Below, one piece after another: positions 28,209 to 37,685 of a DNA stretch of 64,000 nt. Position 1 is the stretch's first letter; every line of letters begins with the position of its first letter. Position numbers and translations under genes: made by a program. The notes below the pieces were generated by a model. The model made no database searches. It was not told where the DNA came from and worked only from the letters and a program-made list of their open reading frames with translations. The stretch spans positions 62,001-126,000 of the forward strand of contig NZ_JAQHXR010000001.1 in the NCBI RefSeq assembly GCF_027859255.1, written 5' to 3'. The DNA comes from Helicobacter ibis (GTDB lineage: Bacteria > Campylobacterota > Campylobacteria > Campylobacterales > Helicobacteraceae).

Positions 28209-29594
28209 CTATGCCTTAATTAATCCATCTAATAAGCAATCTATTAAAAAGTCGCTAGTTGCGACATTTAAATCATTTGGCACTTCTTGACCTATTGATA
28301 GATAGCTTGTCGGTTTTTTGGTTTCATAGATTAGCGAGAATATATTGCCATAGCTATGCGTTTCATCTAACTTGGTAAAAATTAAAGTATCAATCCCTAG
28401 GGTTGAGAAAGTATGATAGATATCTTTTAAATCTTCATATTTTGTTGTTGCACTCATTACCAAGCTTACATCTATTTTTGTATTTGGGTCTGCATTTATG
28501 AAGCTTTTTAGGGATTCCAGCTTTGCTCTATCGTGCTGTGAGCTTCCAACGGTGTCTATTAGAATATAATCGCAGTATTTTAGAGAATCTAGTGCATTTA
28601 CAAATTCTTCTGTATCAACAACCGTATCTATGCTTAGCTTCATTTTTTTAGCATAAAACATTAGTTGATCTACTGCTCCTATTCTATATGTATCAAGTGT
28701 GATTATTCCTACTTTATAGTTTTTATTTAGCATTCTTGAATATCTTGCTGCAAGTTTGGCTAAAGTAGTGGTTTTTCCAACTCCTGTTGGACCTACTAGC
28801 ATCATAATATTTTTTGAATTTGAGCTTAGATTTTCGGCTCTTGCATATACCATTTTTCGCAATACTTCTCTAAAGTATCTTTTTATTAGCACGGAGTTTT
28901 CTCGCATTTTAATAGGCATTAACTCTAATGTTAATTGCATTATTTTTTCTAAATGCTCCTTTGCCATTCCGCTTGCTTTTGTGATTCTATAAATTTCTGC
29001 AAATTCATGTGGGATTATTAGACCATCTTTTTTAGGGCCTCTCTCTTCCCAAAACATGTTCTGTATTAGCTTTAGTTTGTCATTTAGTCTATCTATTTCT
29101 CCCTTTAGGACTTTAAAATCACTTGAATCTTTTGTTTCTTTTTTTGGCTTTTCCTTTGGTTCTTGTGGTTTTTCTTCTAGTTGTTTATATGGAGATCGTC
29201 TTTGTGGCATTGTAGAATTCACTCCAGCAATTTGTGCTATTTGCCTAACCGTGTCTGATAGTTGGAGAGATACTTCTTCTGGTAGATTGCTTTGTGGGAA
29301 TGTATTTTGTGCTAGATTTGCTGCTCGTTTTTTTTCTAATTCTTTTTGTGCGATGATTTCTAATCGTTCAGCTATTTTGTTGTTTTTGGTTGCAAATAGT
29401 TCATCTTTTGCTTTTTGCTCTTCTTCTTTGCTTTTTATTTTTTTATAGTCCTCTTCACTTATGGCTACAGAGATTTCATATTTTCCATCACCTGTTTTCT
29501 TCTGTGAGATAATAGAGAACTCATCTCCAAGCTCCTTTTTTGCTTCTGCTAATGCTAGGGTTGAAGTCTCAGCAGTGTAAGTAAATAATTTCAT
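28209..29594 (-). CDS. flhF: Flagellar placement GTPase FlhF
   Basis: This 461-residue SRP-type GTPase has a basic, low-complexity N-terminal region (about residues 60-165), a helical N domain, and a G domain. G1 is VGPTGVGKTTTLAKLAARY; further G elements are DTYRIGAVDQL, DYILIDTVGSSQHD and TKLDETHSYG. FlhF recruits early flagellar components to the pole and is needed for expression of later genes. The order flhF-flhG-x-fliA-fliM-fliY is the H. pylori arrangement. Its start overlaps folK by four bases. Confidence 0.94.
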   Translation of the reverse strand: MKLFTYTAETSTLALAEAKKELGDEFSIISQKKTGDGKYEISVAISEEDYKKIKSKEEEQKAKDELFATKNNKIAERLEIIAQKELEKKRAANLAQNTFPQSNLPEEVSLQLSDTVRQIAQIAGVNSTMPQRRSPYKQLEEKPQEPKEKPKKETKDSSDFKVLKGEIDRLNDKLKLIQNMFWEERGPKKDGLIIPHEFAEIYRITKASGMAKEHLEKIMQLTLELMPIKMRENSVLIKRYFREVLRKMVYARAENLSSNSKNIMMLVGPTGVGKTTTLAKLAARYSRMLNKNYKVGIITLDTYRIGAVDQLMFYAKKMKLSIDTVVDTEEFVNALDSLKYCDYILIDTVGSSQHDRAKLESLKSFINADPNTKIDVSLVMSATTKYEDLKDIYHTFSTLGIDTLIFTKLDETHSYGNIFSLIYETKKPTSYLSIGQEVPNDLNVATSDFLIDCLLDGLIKA

Positions 29595-30169
29595 TTAATT
29601 CCTTTTAGGGGGATTAAAACACTTTCTCTTTTAAACCATTCTTTATGCGGAATCTGCAAATGTGCCAAGTTTATAAAAATATTTTTAAACCCCAAAACAT
29701 CAATATCTAAGCTTCTAGGTGCATTTTTAAAAGGACGCTTCCTAGCTCTCCCAAAGATTCTCTCCAAATACATACAATAGCTAAAAAAATCAGCATAGCA
29801 CATACTAGTTTTAATTACTATTACGCCATTGTAAAAATCATCTTGCTCTATATAACCAAAGGCAGGATTCTTTACAAAAGGAGAATACGCAATTATAGCA
29901 TTTTTATAACTCAAGCGTTTTGTAAGCTTTCTAAAAGTTGATAACACATTGCCAACATTGCCACCTATACCGAGAAGGACATATTTTCTTAGATTTTTGT
30001 TTTTGTATCTATTGTATGGATTTTTTATTCTTATGTGTTCATATCTTTTGATTTTATGTGAGAAGCTGAATCTGTCTTTTTTAGGATAATCATGGGGAAT
30101 AAAGCATATACAATCTTTATTTATTTGTAGTTTTTTGTATGATTTTATATCCCAGTAGCTAGTTTTCAT
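29591..30169 (-). CDS. folK: 2-amino-4-hydroxy-6-hydroxymethyldihydropteridine pyrophosphokinase
   Basis: The catalytic part (about residues 60-192) contains LLGIGGNVGNV, NGVIVIKT and the signature PRSLDIDVLGFKNI, which binds magnesium-ATP. The enzyme pyrophosphorylates the pterin in folate synthesis. An N-terminal basic extension of about 60 residues is present; I recall one in relatives but its role is unknown. The ATG is unusual because it directly follows a 10-bp hairpin and has no visible ribosome-binding site. Translation may be coupled to aroQ or start elsewhere. Confidence 0.82.
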   Translation of the reverse strand: MKTSYWDIKSYKKLQINKDCICFIPHDYPKKDRFSFSHKIKRYEHIRIKNPYNRYKNKNLRKYVLLGIGGNVGNVLSTFRKLTKRLSYKNAIIAYSPFVKNPAFGYIEQDDFYNGVIVIKTSMCYADFFSYCMYLERIFGRARKRPFKNAPRSLDIDVLGFKNIFINLAHLQIPHKEWFKRESVLIPLKGIK

Positions 30170-30194
30170 AACAACAGAATTTAGTTCTGTTGTT
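30170..30194 (-). other. Hairpin between aroQ and folK
   Basis: A perfect 10-bp stem (AACAACAGAA with TTCTGTTGTT) and a five-base loop spans the aroQ stop codon and ends directly before the folK ATG. There is no U-run for termination. It may regulate folK translation or be the scar of a deletion, since H. pylori has pepQ at this junction. Confidence 0.5.
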
Positions 30195-30675
30195 GAGTTT
30201 GTTGAGTTTGTGCTTGAGCTCTTGCGTTTTTTATTGCTTCAATTTCACTTAGAATCTGTGATAATCCTTGTAATGCCAAATGATAGCCAATAGGACCAAA
30301 TCCAGCAATCACACCAGAACAAGCAGCAGCAGTTAAGCTTTTGTGCCTGAATTCTTCTCTTGCGTGAATGTTGCTAATATGAACTTCTATTGTGGGTAGA
30401 TTAACAGCAGCTATTGCATCTCTTATAGCCACTGAAGTGTGTGCATATGCAGCAGGATTTATTATTATTCCATCATATTGTCCTAAGCATTCTTGAATCT
30501 TATCTACAATTTCGCCTTCAAAATTGCTTTGAAAAAATCCAACTTCAACCCCCATTTGTTCTGCGTGTTTTTTGATGTTTTCATGTATTGTATCTAGCTT
30601 TACAGGACCATAGATTCTTGGATCTCTTATTCCTAGCATATTTAAATTTGGTCCTTGAATAATCATAGCCTTCAT
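30181..30675 (-). CDS. aroQ: 3-dehydroquinate dehydratase, type II
   Basis: This 164-residue enzyme dehydrates 3-dehydroquinate in the shikimate pathway. The motifs [45 protein letters not shown] (catalytic histidine and substrate site) and VEVHISNI-like [17 protein letters not shown] are present. The C-terminal tail is glutamine-rich (QTQQTQQQN) and probably disordered. The start follows AAGGAG. folK lies 11 bases downstream; the pepQ gene that I recall between them in H. pylori (HP1037) is absent here. Confidence 0.94.
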   Translation of the reverse strand: MKAMIIQGPNLNMLGIRDPRIYGPVKLDTIHENIKKHAEQMGVEVGFFQSNFEGEIVDKIQECLGQYDGIIINPAAYAHTSVAIRDAIAAVNLPTIEVHISNIHAREEFRHKSLTAAACSGVIAGFGPIGYHLALQGLSQILSEIEAIKNARAQAQTQQTQQQN

Positions 30676-30867
30676 TGATGAACTCCTTAAGTTTTAGCTT
30701 CAAAGTATTGATTATAACAAAAAGCTTTATAAAATTTGTAATTTATGGAAGTTTTTTGTTTCTCAATATATAAAAAATTATATAAATGACATATATTGAA
30801 TTAATTTGGTTTTATATAAGAATTTTTGAATCTACCTTTGGTAGTTAAATTATTTATAGGGGGATTT

Positions 30868-31480
30868 ATGTTTAGCATACATATGAAAGTTGTTAAGTTT
30901 GCATTGATTGCTTTGTGTTTTCATCTGCCTTAGTTGCTGATAGTATAAACATTGAAAAAGGCGATATTTTATATGCAGCTAAAGTTAAGAATCTATTTTT
31001 AGAGGAAAATAAGGCAATAGGAAGATTGCTTTCAACTGCTCAAATTGAAGTTTTAAATGTAGATTCTAAGAATATTGAACTAAAGGTAAAGGATATGTGC
31101 AAGAGGGTGCAGAAAATGCCATTTATTATGCACCAAACCGCAGAATCTTAAATGTTGCACTAGGTAGAACTTCAGGTGTGAAACCAAAGTTAGGCAAACA
31201 AGTAGAAAGCGATTCCGATAAGAAATGGTATGAAGCAGAGTTAATAATTAAAACCACAAAAAACAATCTAACAAATGATGTAAAGCCACTTTATAAAGCC
31301 GCCAATGATATGTAGCAAACTGCTCTATATGTCATAGCTTGTATAGCTCTACTAAATTTAAGGCAAATCAGTGGCCTAGTATAGTTAAATCAATTGGTAT
31401 GAGAAGTGGTATGGATAATGAAAGTGTGTATTTGCTAACACAATTCTTGCAAAAAAAATGCAAGCGATATGCCAAAATAA
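30868..31480 (+). pseudogene. Decayed monohaem c-type cytochrome gene (torC-like)
   Basis: AGGGGG precedes an ATG that opens a signal peptide (MKVVKFALIAL), but the frame breaks almost at once. Reading across frames gives a periplasmic protein with INIEKGDILYAAKVKNLF, then AENAIYYAPNRRILNVALGR, then the haem-binding motif CSICH encoded at 31321-31335, and a C-terminus FLQKNASDMPK. At least four single-base indels are needed: about 30911-30920, 31085-31092, 31309-31313, and an A8 run at 31451-31458. Domain order and position before a torA-like gene resemble the C. jejuni Cj0265c/Cj0264c pair as I remember it. Confidence 0.75.
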
Positions 31481-31496
31481 AAATAAGGAGGAGATG

Positions 31497-33650
31497 ATGA
31501 GTATAAAAATGCAGACAATAATATAACTAGAAGAGGTGTGCTTAAAGCTATGGCACTTTTTGTAGCTGGCATTAAAGGCTTTAATAGCAAATTAGTTTTA
31601 GATGGTGATGTTATAACTGGTGCTCATTGGGGAATCTTAAAGGCTACTATTAAAGATGGCAAATTACTCTCTACTACAAATGCTCTAAATTCCGATATTA
31701 TAAATCCATTTCATTCTATAACGCCTTATTTGATTTATACAAAATCAAGAATAAAATACCCTGTTGTAAGAAAGAGTTATTTGGAAAATCCAAAAAATCC
31801 AAAGCCTGAACTTAGAGGTGCTGATGAGTGGGTTAGGGTAAGTTATAAGGAAGCTATAAAATTAATATCAAAAGAATTAAAAGCAACTTATAAAGAGAAA
31901 GGAAATACTGCTGTGTTTGCTGGAAGTTATGGTTGGAAAAGTAGCGGAAATGTGCATAATGCTAGAATCTTGTTGCATATATTTATGGGTATGGCAGGAG
32001 GATATGTAGGTAGCACTGGAGATTATTCTACTGGAGCTTCACAAGTTATTATGCCTCATGTAATGTGGGGGTTTGGAAGTTTATGATCAACAAACTTCAT
32101 GGGATGTTGTGCTAGAAGATTCAAAGGTAATTGTAATTTGGGGTGCTGATCCGTTTGTTACTCTAAGAATCGCATGGACTATAAACGAATGTAAGGGCTT
32201 AGAATATTTAGAGAAGCTAAAAAATTCTGGTAAAAAATTATATGTATAGATCCTATAAGAAATGATACTTGTCAGTATCTAGGTGCAGAGTGGTTATCAC
32301 CAGTGCTAAATACTGATGTTGCATTAATGCTTGGAATCATACACACTATGCTTAGCACAGGCAAATATGATAAAGATTTATAGAAAATTATACTACTGGA
32401 TTTGATGAGTTTAGTGCTTATGTATTGGGCAAAAAAAAGATGGCGTAGTAAAGAATGCAAAATGGGCTAGTAGAATCTGCGGTATAAAAGAAGGAACTAT
32501 TAAACAACTTGCAAAAACATTCTTTGAAAATAGAACCATGTTTATATTTGGCTGGGGTATGCAAAGAGCTCATCATGGTTAGCAGCCACATTGGATACTT
32601 GTAGCACTTTCTTGCATGGTTGGTCAAATAGGGCTTCCGGGTGGTGGATTTGGTTTGAGTTATCATTATAGTAATGGTGGATCTCCAACTGCAACGGCTG
32701 GAATTATTGGTGGTATGAGTATAGGCGCTGGAGGCGAAGCAGGTGCTGAATGGCTAATGCAAGGCTCTAAGATAAATTTCCCAGTAGCAAGAATTGCTGA
32801 TGCGTTATTAAATCCGGGCAAAACAATTGATGATAATGGCAAGAAAATAACATACCCAGATATTGACTTTATTTGTTGGGTTGATGGGAATCCTATGGTG
32901 CATCACCAAGATACAAACACAATGGTAAAAGCATGGAGAAAACCAAGAACAATAGTTGTGCATGAACCTTATTGGACTCCTACTGCTAAATTTGCTGATA
33001 TTGTTATGTCTATTACTACTCCTTATGAAAGAAATGATATTTCAATGAGTGGGGTTATTCTAATTTGCATATCGTTCCTATGAAAGCACTTGTAAAGCGA
33101 GAGTTTGAATTTGTAGATGATTATGATGTTTTTAGTGATTTGGCAAAGGAATTTGGAATTTACAAAAAATACACAGAGGGTAAAAATGAAATGCAAAGAT
33201 AAACCAGCAGAGTTTGCACTCCTTACAAATCACCCACAAAATAGACTTCATTCTCAACTTGCTAATACTTCTTTAAGGGATATGACTGCTATATCTGGTA
33301 GAGAACCTGTGTGGATAAATACAAAAGATGTCAAGAAAAAGGGTATCAAAAATGGTGATATAGTAAGAATTTATAATAAAAGAGGGCAGGTCTTAGCAGG
33401 TGCATATGTAACTGATAATATTAAAGAGGGTGTATTAAAGCTATCTGAAGGTTCTTGGTATGATCCGATAAATCCTTTAGAAAAAAATTCACTTTGTAAG
33501 AATGGTTGTGCAAATGTCCTAACAATAGATATTCCAACTTCAAAGTTAGCAAATGGAAATATTTCTCATACTGGCTTGGTAAATATAGAAAAATATACTG
33601 GTAAGCTAGAAGAGGTAACTGCATTTAATCCTCCAAAAGGTGCTAACTAA
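31497..33650 (+). pseudogene. Decayed Tat-exported molybdopterin reductase gene (torA/bisC family)
   Basis: After AGGAGGAG and ATG, a shift in an A run (31505-31509) separates the start from the twin-arginine signal NITRRGVLKAMALFVAG. Across several frames the remains of a DMSO/TMAO-reductase family catalytic subunit are plain: YGWKSSGNVHNA, VIVIWGADP, FGWGMQRAHHG, QIGLPGGGFGLSYHY, and the C-terminal dinucleotide-binding domain (NHPQNRLHSQLANTS). Lesions include frameshifts near 32080, 32250, 32380, 32431-32438 and 33051-33054, a TAG at 32580-32582, and an apparent internal deletion of roughly 100 codons near 33195. It cannot give a functional enzyme. Confidence 0.85.
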
Positions 33651-33654
33651 TACT

Positions 33655-33683
33655 AAAGAATCCCAACTTGTGTGGGATTCTTT
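33655..33683 (+). terminator. Terminator hairpin after the torA remnant
   Basis: An 11-bp perfect stem (AAAGAATCCCA with TGGGATTCTTT) with a short loop is followed by T and A runs. It stands between two converging units: the torA remnant and the minus-strand operon ending at 33706. It can probably act in both directions. Confidence 0.75.
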
Positions 33684-33705
33684 TAAAAAAATAAAAATCT
33701 GTATT

Positions 33706-34026
33706 TTAGACAGATATATCAAGGTGGGTTATATCACCATGTGAATCTCGCACTATTTCGTCTTTTTCTTGTTCTTTTTTTTGCTTTTTTTTGTTTTTCT
33801 TTTCTTTTTTTTCTTGTTCTTGCTTACTACCTTTAGCATCTTCATCTGTTTTTTTTATGTCTTCTGCAGGGCGGACTTCCGCGATTTCGTTTTGTTTGTT
33901 TTCCATTTCTTGTATATTTACTAATGCTTGGAAATCTAGTTTTGCTTGGGCATTAGCATGTTGTGTCGAGCTAACTTGTGAGTTTTGGTTTATAAAAGTT
34001 GTATTTCCAACCGGGCTAACTGCCAT
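33706..34026 (-). CDS. Lysine/glutamate-rich hypothetical protein
   Basis: This 106-residue protein starts MAVSPVGNTTFINQNSQVSS and has a highly charged C-terminal half (KKEKKNKKKQKKEQEK), probably disordered or helical. There is no membrane segment or signal. It follows rqcH after one base at the end of a long minus-strand operon. H. pylori has a small gene of unknown function at this place (HP1391), and the N-terminus resembles that of other short Helicobacter proteins with a conserved SPVGN start. Function unknown. Confidence 0.65.
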   Translation of the reverse strand: MAVSPVGNTTFINQNSQVSSTQHANAQAKLDFQALVNIQEMENKQNEIAEVRPAEDIKKTDEDAKGSKQEQEKKEKKNKKKQKKEQEKDEIVRDSHGDITHLDISV

Positions 34027-34027
34027 T

Positions 34028-35335
34028 TTAATCCTTCAAAATTACTATTGTGCTTTCCTTGCCGTAATTTACATTTGCACCTTGCACTATTTTAACAAAC
34101 TTTCGTTTTGTATAATCAACTTCATACCTACCACTATAACCTTTATAATAGGATACCAAAAGTTCGGCTGCTTTTTTAATTATTATTTCTGGAATCTTAT
34201 TTTTGCCAGAGTGTATTATTAGATGTGAGCTTGGTATATTTTTAATATGCATCCACAAATCATCTGCTTTAGCGTTTTCTAAAAGCTCTATATTTTCTTT
34301 AGAATTTTTGCCTATTGATATTTTAAAGCCTTCTATAAAGAAACTTTCATTTGTTTTTGTTTCTTTTTTACTCTTATGTTTGTAGCTTAGGTTTGAATCT
34401 ATTATGTCCAAGTTCCCTATGTTATGCGTATTTTCTATTAGCTCCAATAGGTTTTTATAAAACTCTTTTTTTGATAGCAAGTTTTCAGATTCTATGTGCA
34501 AATTCTGCGCTTTTTTGTTTTCTTTTTTTGAGGTTTTGAAAAATATTTGTGCTGCTAGACTTAAGTTGTTGCAATTATTTGGGAGTGTTATTTTTAGACC
34601 ATCTAGCACAATATAGCTCCCTTTAAAGTTTGAAAAATTATGCAAATGCTCTAATATTTTATGTCCATATAGTGCGTGTTTTTTGGCGTTTTTTTCTAAG
34701 TCATCTTTGTTTTTTAGTGATGAGAGATTCTTATTTATTTGAGATATTTTTTGTGATATTTTGTTTTTTAGCTTTAGTTTTTTAGCACTTAGTAGATTTT
34801 GTTGTAATTTCTCAAAGTTATTTTTTAATGCATAAAATAATTCTCCTTCGTCTTTATCTTTAAATTCCTTTAGCGGTGAGAGTTCTGCTAGGGGCTTATT
34901 TATCTTTACTTCTCTAAATGATGTTTCGTTTGATATATGATGGAGTGCATCTTGGACTATGTTATCTTGCAGTATTATTAGGTTTGTATTTTTTCCTGTG
35001 AATTCCACTTGCATTAGTATTTCTTGGCTTTTGTAACTATTTTGTATCTGTAAGTATAGCTTTAAGATTCTGTTATTTGGTTCTGCAATAGCTTTTATTA
35101 TTGTTGAGTTTGATAGTTTTAGCAGAGTTTTGTCAAATGGTGCATTATAGCTCTTTGATGATATTAGAGATTCTTGTGTTATAAAAATTAGGCTCTTGCC
35201 CCTACTTAGGTCAAAATAAAAAATCTCTCCATTAATATTTACATAAAATAAATTATCCCCTATTCTTTTTATTAGCCTTAATTTGGAGTTAGAATTTATG
35301 TAAGAGGCGAATTTTTTTAGAGTGTGTATATTCAT
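34028..35335 (-). CDS. rqcH: NFACT/RqcH-family ribosome-associated quality-control protein
   Basis: This 435-residue protein has an N-terminal FbpA-like domain, a central coiled coil (about residues 170-260) and a C-terminal NFACT-R domain (DDLWMHIKNIPSSHLIIHSGKNKIPEIIIKKAAELL). This is the RqcH family, once annotated as fibronectin-binding protein. It binds obstructed 50S subunits and recruits tRNA-Ala to add alanine tails to stalled peptides. It is shorter than the Gram-positive forms of about 550 residues. It overlaps recN by four bases. HP1392 is the counterpart. The activity is inferred from family only. Confidence 0.85.
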   Translation of the reverse strand: MNIHTLKKFASYINSNSKLRLIKRIGDNLFYVNINGEIFYFDLSRGKSLIFITQESLISSKSYNAPFDKTLLKLSNSTIIKAIAEPNNRILKLYLQIQNSYKSQEILMQVEFTGKNTNLIILQDNIVQDALHHISNETSFREVKINKPLAELSPLKEFKDKDEGELFYALKNNFEKLQQNLLSAKKLKLKNKISQKISQINKNLSSLKNKDDLEKNAKKHALYGHKILEHLHNFSNFKGSYIVLDGLKITLPNNCNNLSLAAQIFFKTSKKENKKAQNLHIESENLLSKKEFYKNLLELIENTHNIGNLDIIDSNLSYKHKSKKETKTNESFFIEGFKISIGKNSKENIELLENAKADDLWMHIKNIPSSHLIIHSGKNKIPEIIIKKAAELLVSYYKGYSGRYEVDYTKRKFVKIVQGANVNYGKESTIVILKD

Positions 35336-36855
35336 TTGATTTTATTTTTGGCAAATTCTATTGCCTCTTTTGTTATATTTTTTCCGCTTATCATTCTTGC
35401 TATTTCTTGGATTCTGCCATCTTTGTCTAGTTCTTTTATTGTAGAGCTTTTATCTCCCTTTTCTACTAAGAAGTGCTTTGTTGCAAAGCTTGGCATATGT
35501 GGTTGGTGAGAGATTGCAAAGACTTGATATTTTTTTGATAGTTGATGTAATACTTCCGCTACTCCTTCAGATTCTTCTCCGCTTAAGTTTGCATCTAGTT
35601 CATCTAGTATTATTATTGCATTATCTTTATTTGTGCTTTGTGCTAGTAGCAGTGTTAGTCTTAGTCTATTAAACTCTCCAGAGCTTAGATTTTTTATATT
35701 TGTTTTTTCAAAATTTAACTCTAGCGTTGAATCTCCTAGTGCATTTATTTGGCTATTTTGTAGATTTACTTTTAAGCTTGGCATTTTTAGTAGTGTTAAT
35801 GTGCTATTTAGAGTATCTTCGAATTCTTTTAAATGCTTGTCTCTTGATTTATGCAGAGTTTTTGCACTTTTTTGCAGTTCTTGTTCTGTGCTATTAAAGC
35901 TATCTTGTGTGTTTTTTAATATTAGTTCTATATTTTCGTATTTTTCCAGCTCTTGTTGCTTTAAGCTTAAATGCTCTAATGCTTCAGAGATTCCACCATA
36001 TCTATGGTTTAATGCACTTAGAGATTCTATTCTTTCTAGTATTTTTTCGATATTTTCGCTATCTAGCTCTTCTAATCTTTGCTCTTCTCTTTGACATATT
36101 GTATCTAGCTCATTTAAAGATTCTATAATATGACTATTTTCTATTTCTAGGAGTTTAAATAGATTTGATACTACATGAGAGTTTTTTAGAAATTCTTGCA
36201 CTTCATATATGTGTTTTAGAATCTTTTCTTTTTTTGATAACTCTTTTTTTAATTGCAATAGCTCTTCGTATTCGCCTTCTTTTGGGTTTAGGTCTTGTAT
36301 TTTTTGTATTTCAAATTTTATAAATTCTTTTAGGTCATTTATTTTTAGAGATTCTTCTTTTAGTTTTTCTAGTTCTTTTTTTTGTGTTGTGTATTTTTCA
36401 TAGATATTTTTATAGTCTTGTAGAATCCCATTGTGTGCTTTATCTTTGGTGCTACAATAGCAATCTAGTGCTAGAAATAAATTCTCTTGAGATAGTGCAT
36501 CGTTTGATTTTGTGCTTAAATGTTGCAAGTAATGCGAGAATAATTCGCTGATCCTTTTTTTGGGTATGTTTTGAGAATTTATAAAATATCTTATTTTATC
36601 TTTTTTAGTGATGGTTAAAATCACTTCTCCATCATCGATTAATCCTTTAAAATCATCACTTATAAATGGTAGATTTATTGTTGCTTCTATTATTTCTGCA
36701 TTTATATCTCTAAGTCCAAAAATTGCTAAGACACTCTCCATAAGCACGGATTTACCAGCACCACTAGCACCGCTTATTACATTGAAGTTTTGACTTGGGG
36801 TTAGCTCTATGTTTGTAAAGGTTGGCGAGTTTTTAATCATTATTTTTTGTATCAT
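35332..36855 (-). CDS. recN: DNA repair protein RecN (SMC-like ATPase)
   Basis: This 507-residue protein has an N-terminal Walker A (ISGASGAGKSVLM, about residues 29-41), a long central coiled coil interrupted at the middle, and a C-terminal ABC signature (NLSSGEFNRLRLTLLLAQ) with Walker B (AIIILDELDANLSGEES). RecN acts at double-strand breaks to hold ends together for recombination. It is slightly shorter than E. coli RecN. Overlaps with nadK and rqcH are four bases each, so these three genes are probably translationally coupled. Confidence 0.93.
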   Translation of the reverse strand: MIQKIMIKNSPTFTNIELTPSQNFNVISGASGAGKSVLMESVLAIFGLRDINAEIIEATINLPFISDDFKGLIDDGEVILTITKKDKIRYFINSQNIPKKRISELFSHYLQHLSTKSNDALSQENLFLALDCYCSTKDKAHNGILQDYKNIYEKYTTQKKELEKLKEESLKINDLKEFIKFEIQKIQDLNPKEGEYEELLQLKKELSKKEKILKHIYEVQEFLKNSHVVSNLFKLLEIENSHIIESLNELDTICQREEQRLEELDSENIEKILERIESLSALNHRYGGISEALEHLSLKQQELEKYENIELILKNTQDSFNSTEQELQKSAKTLHKSRDKHLKEFEDTLNSTLTLLKMPSLKVNLQNSQINALGDSTLELNFEKTNIKNLSSGEFNRLRLTLLLAQSTNKDNAIIILDELDANLSGEESEGVAEVLHQLSKKYQVFAISHQPHMPSFATKHFLVEKGDKSSTIKELDKDGRIQEIARMISGKNITKEAIEFAKNKIK

Positions 36856-37685
36856 TCATAATCTCCCCAGTAGAACTTTTCTTTTAGAATCTTAAAATAA
36901 TCCCATTCTTTGTTGTGTATGAGTTTTACACCTTCTTTTAGTGATTTTATGCTTAAAGTATCATTTACCTCTAAAGTTACACTCTCTTGTCCGTCAAATG
37001 TTATGTTGCAAGTCTCTTTAGTGCTTATTGATACATTGAATTCTGATGGCAGTATCAATGGGCGTTGAGTTAGTGAGTGTGGGCATATTGGTGTTAGTAA
37101 TAAATTATCAGAAAATGGATATACAACAGCTCCACCAGCACTTATGTTATATGCAGTTGAGCCAGTTGGGGTTGAAATTATTAGCCCATCTCCATAATAG
37201 GAGTTAAAATATTTAGAATCTATATATGCTTGTAAAGTTAGCATGCCCTTGCCACATCTTGCAAGGACTATGTCGTTTAATGAATAGAATTTTTGTTCCT
37301 TTAGATTTCCTTCTAAAATCATGTGATTTGCAATGTTGTAGTTACCATTTTTTAAGTTTGGTAAAAAGGAGGACACTTCTTCTTTTTGGAGGTCTGTTAG
37401 GAATCCTAATCTGCCCATGTTTATACCTAAAATTGGTTTTTGATATGGATATGAGATTCTAGCAGTTGATATTAATGTGCCATCTCCACCTATTGAGATT
37501 AGGAAGTTAGATTTAGTGCATATTTGGTGTATGTCTAATCCATTTTCTCCTAGCATTTTTGCACTAGAATCTTCTAATAATACTTCAAAACCAAGAGATA
37601 GTGCCAAGCTCTTAAATTCCAAGAAGTATTCTTTAAGCTGTGGAGTTTGTGGGCGTAAAAATACACCTAAAGTTAGTTTTGTCAT
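36852..37685 (-). CDS. nadK: NAD kinase
   Basis: This 277-residue enzyme phosphorylates NAD to NADP. The GGDGTL motif lies near residue 66 (LISIGGDGTLISTAR). The NMGRLGFLTD, DGLIISTPTGSTAYNISAGG and PLILP segments complete the family pattern. It overlaps recN and the upstream membrane protein gene by four bases each. HP1394 is the counterpart, with recN next to it in H. pylori as well. Confidence 0.95.
   Translation of the reverse strand: MTKLTLGVFLRPQTPQLKEYFLEFKSLALSLGFEVLLEDSSAKMLGENGLDIHQICTKSNFLISIGGDGTLISTARISYPYQKPILGINMGRLGFLTDLQKEEVSSFLPNLKNGNYNIANHMILEGNLKEQKFYSLNDIVLARCGKGMLTLQAYIDSKYFNSYYGDGLIISTPTGSTAYNISAGGAVVYPFSDNLLLTPICPHSLTQRPLILPSEFNVSISTKETCNITFDGQESVTLEVNDTLSIKSLKEGVKLIHNKEWDYFKILKEKFYWGDYE

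Noticed and set aside
31451-32438. Phase variation of the torCA genes through the two A8 runs
   Set aside because: Restoring both runs would still leave many other frameshifts, an internal stop and a missing segment, so reversible switching cannot rescue the operon.
35324-36128. Several plus-strand ORFs opposite recN rich in Leu, Phe, Ser and Cys
   Set aside because: They are shadows of an AT-rich coiled-coil gene on the other strand. They lack ribosome-binding sites, and recN itself is complete and recognisable.
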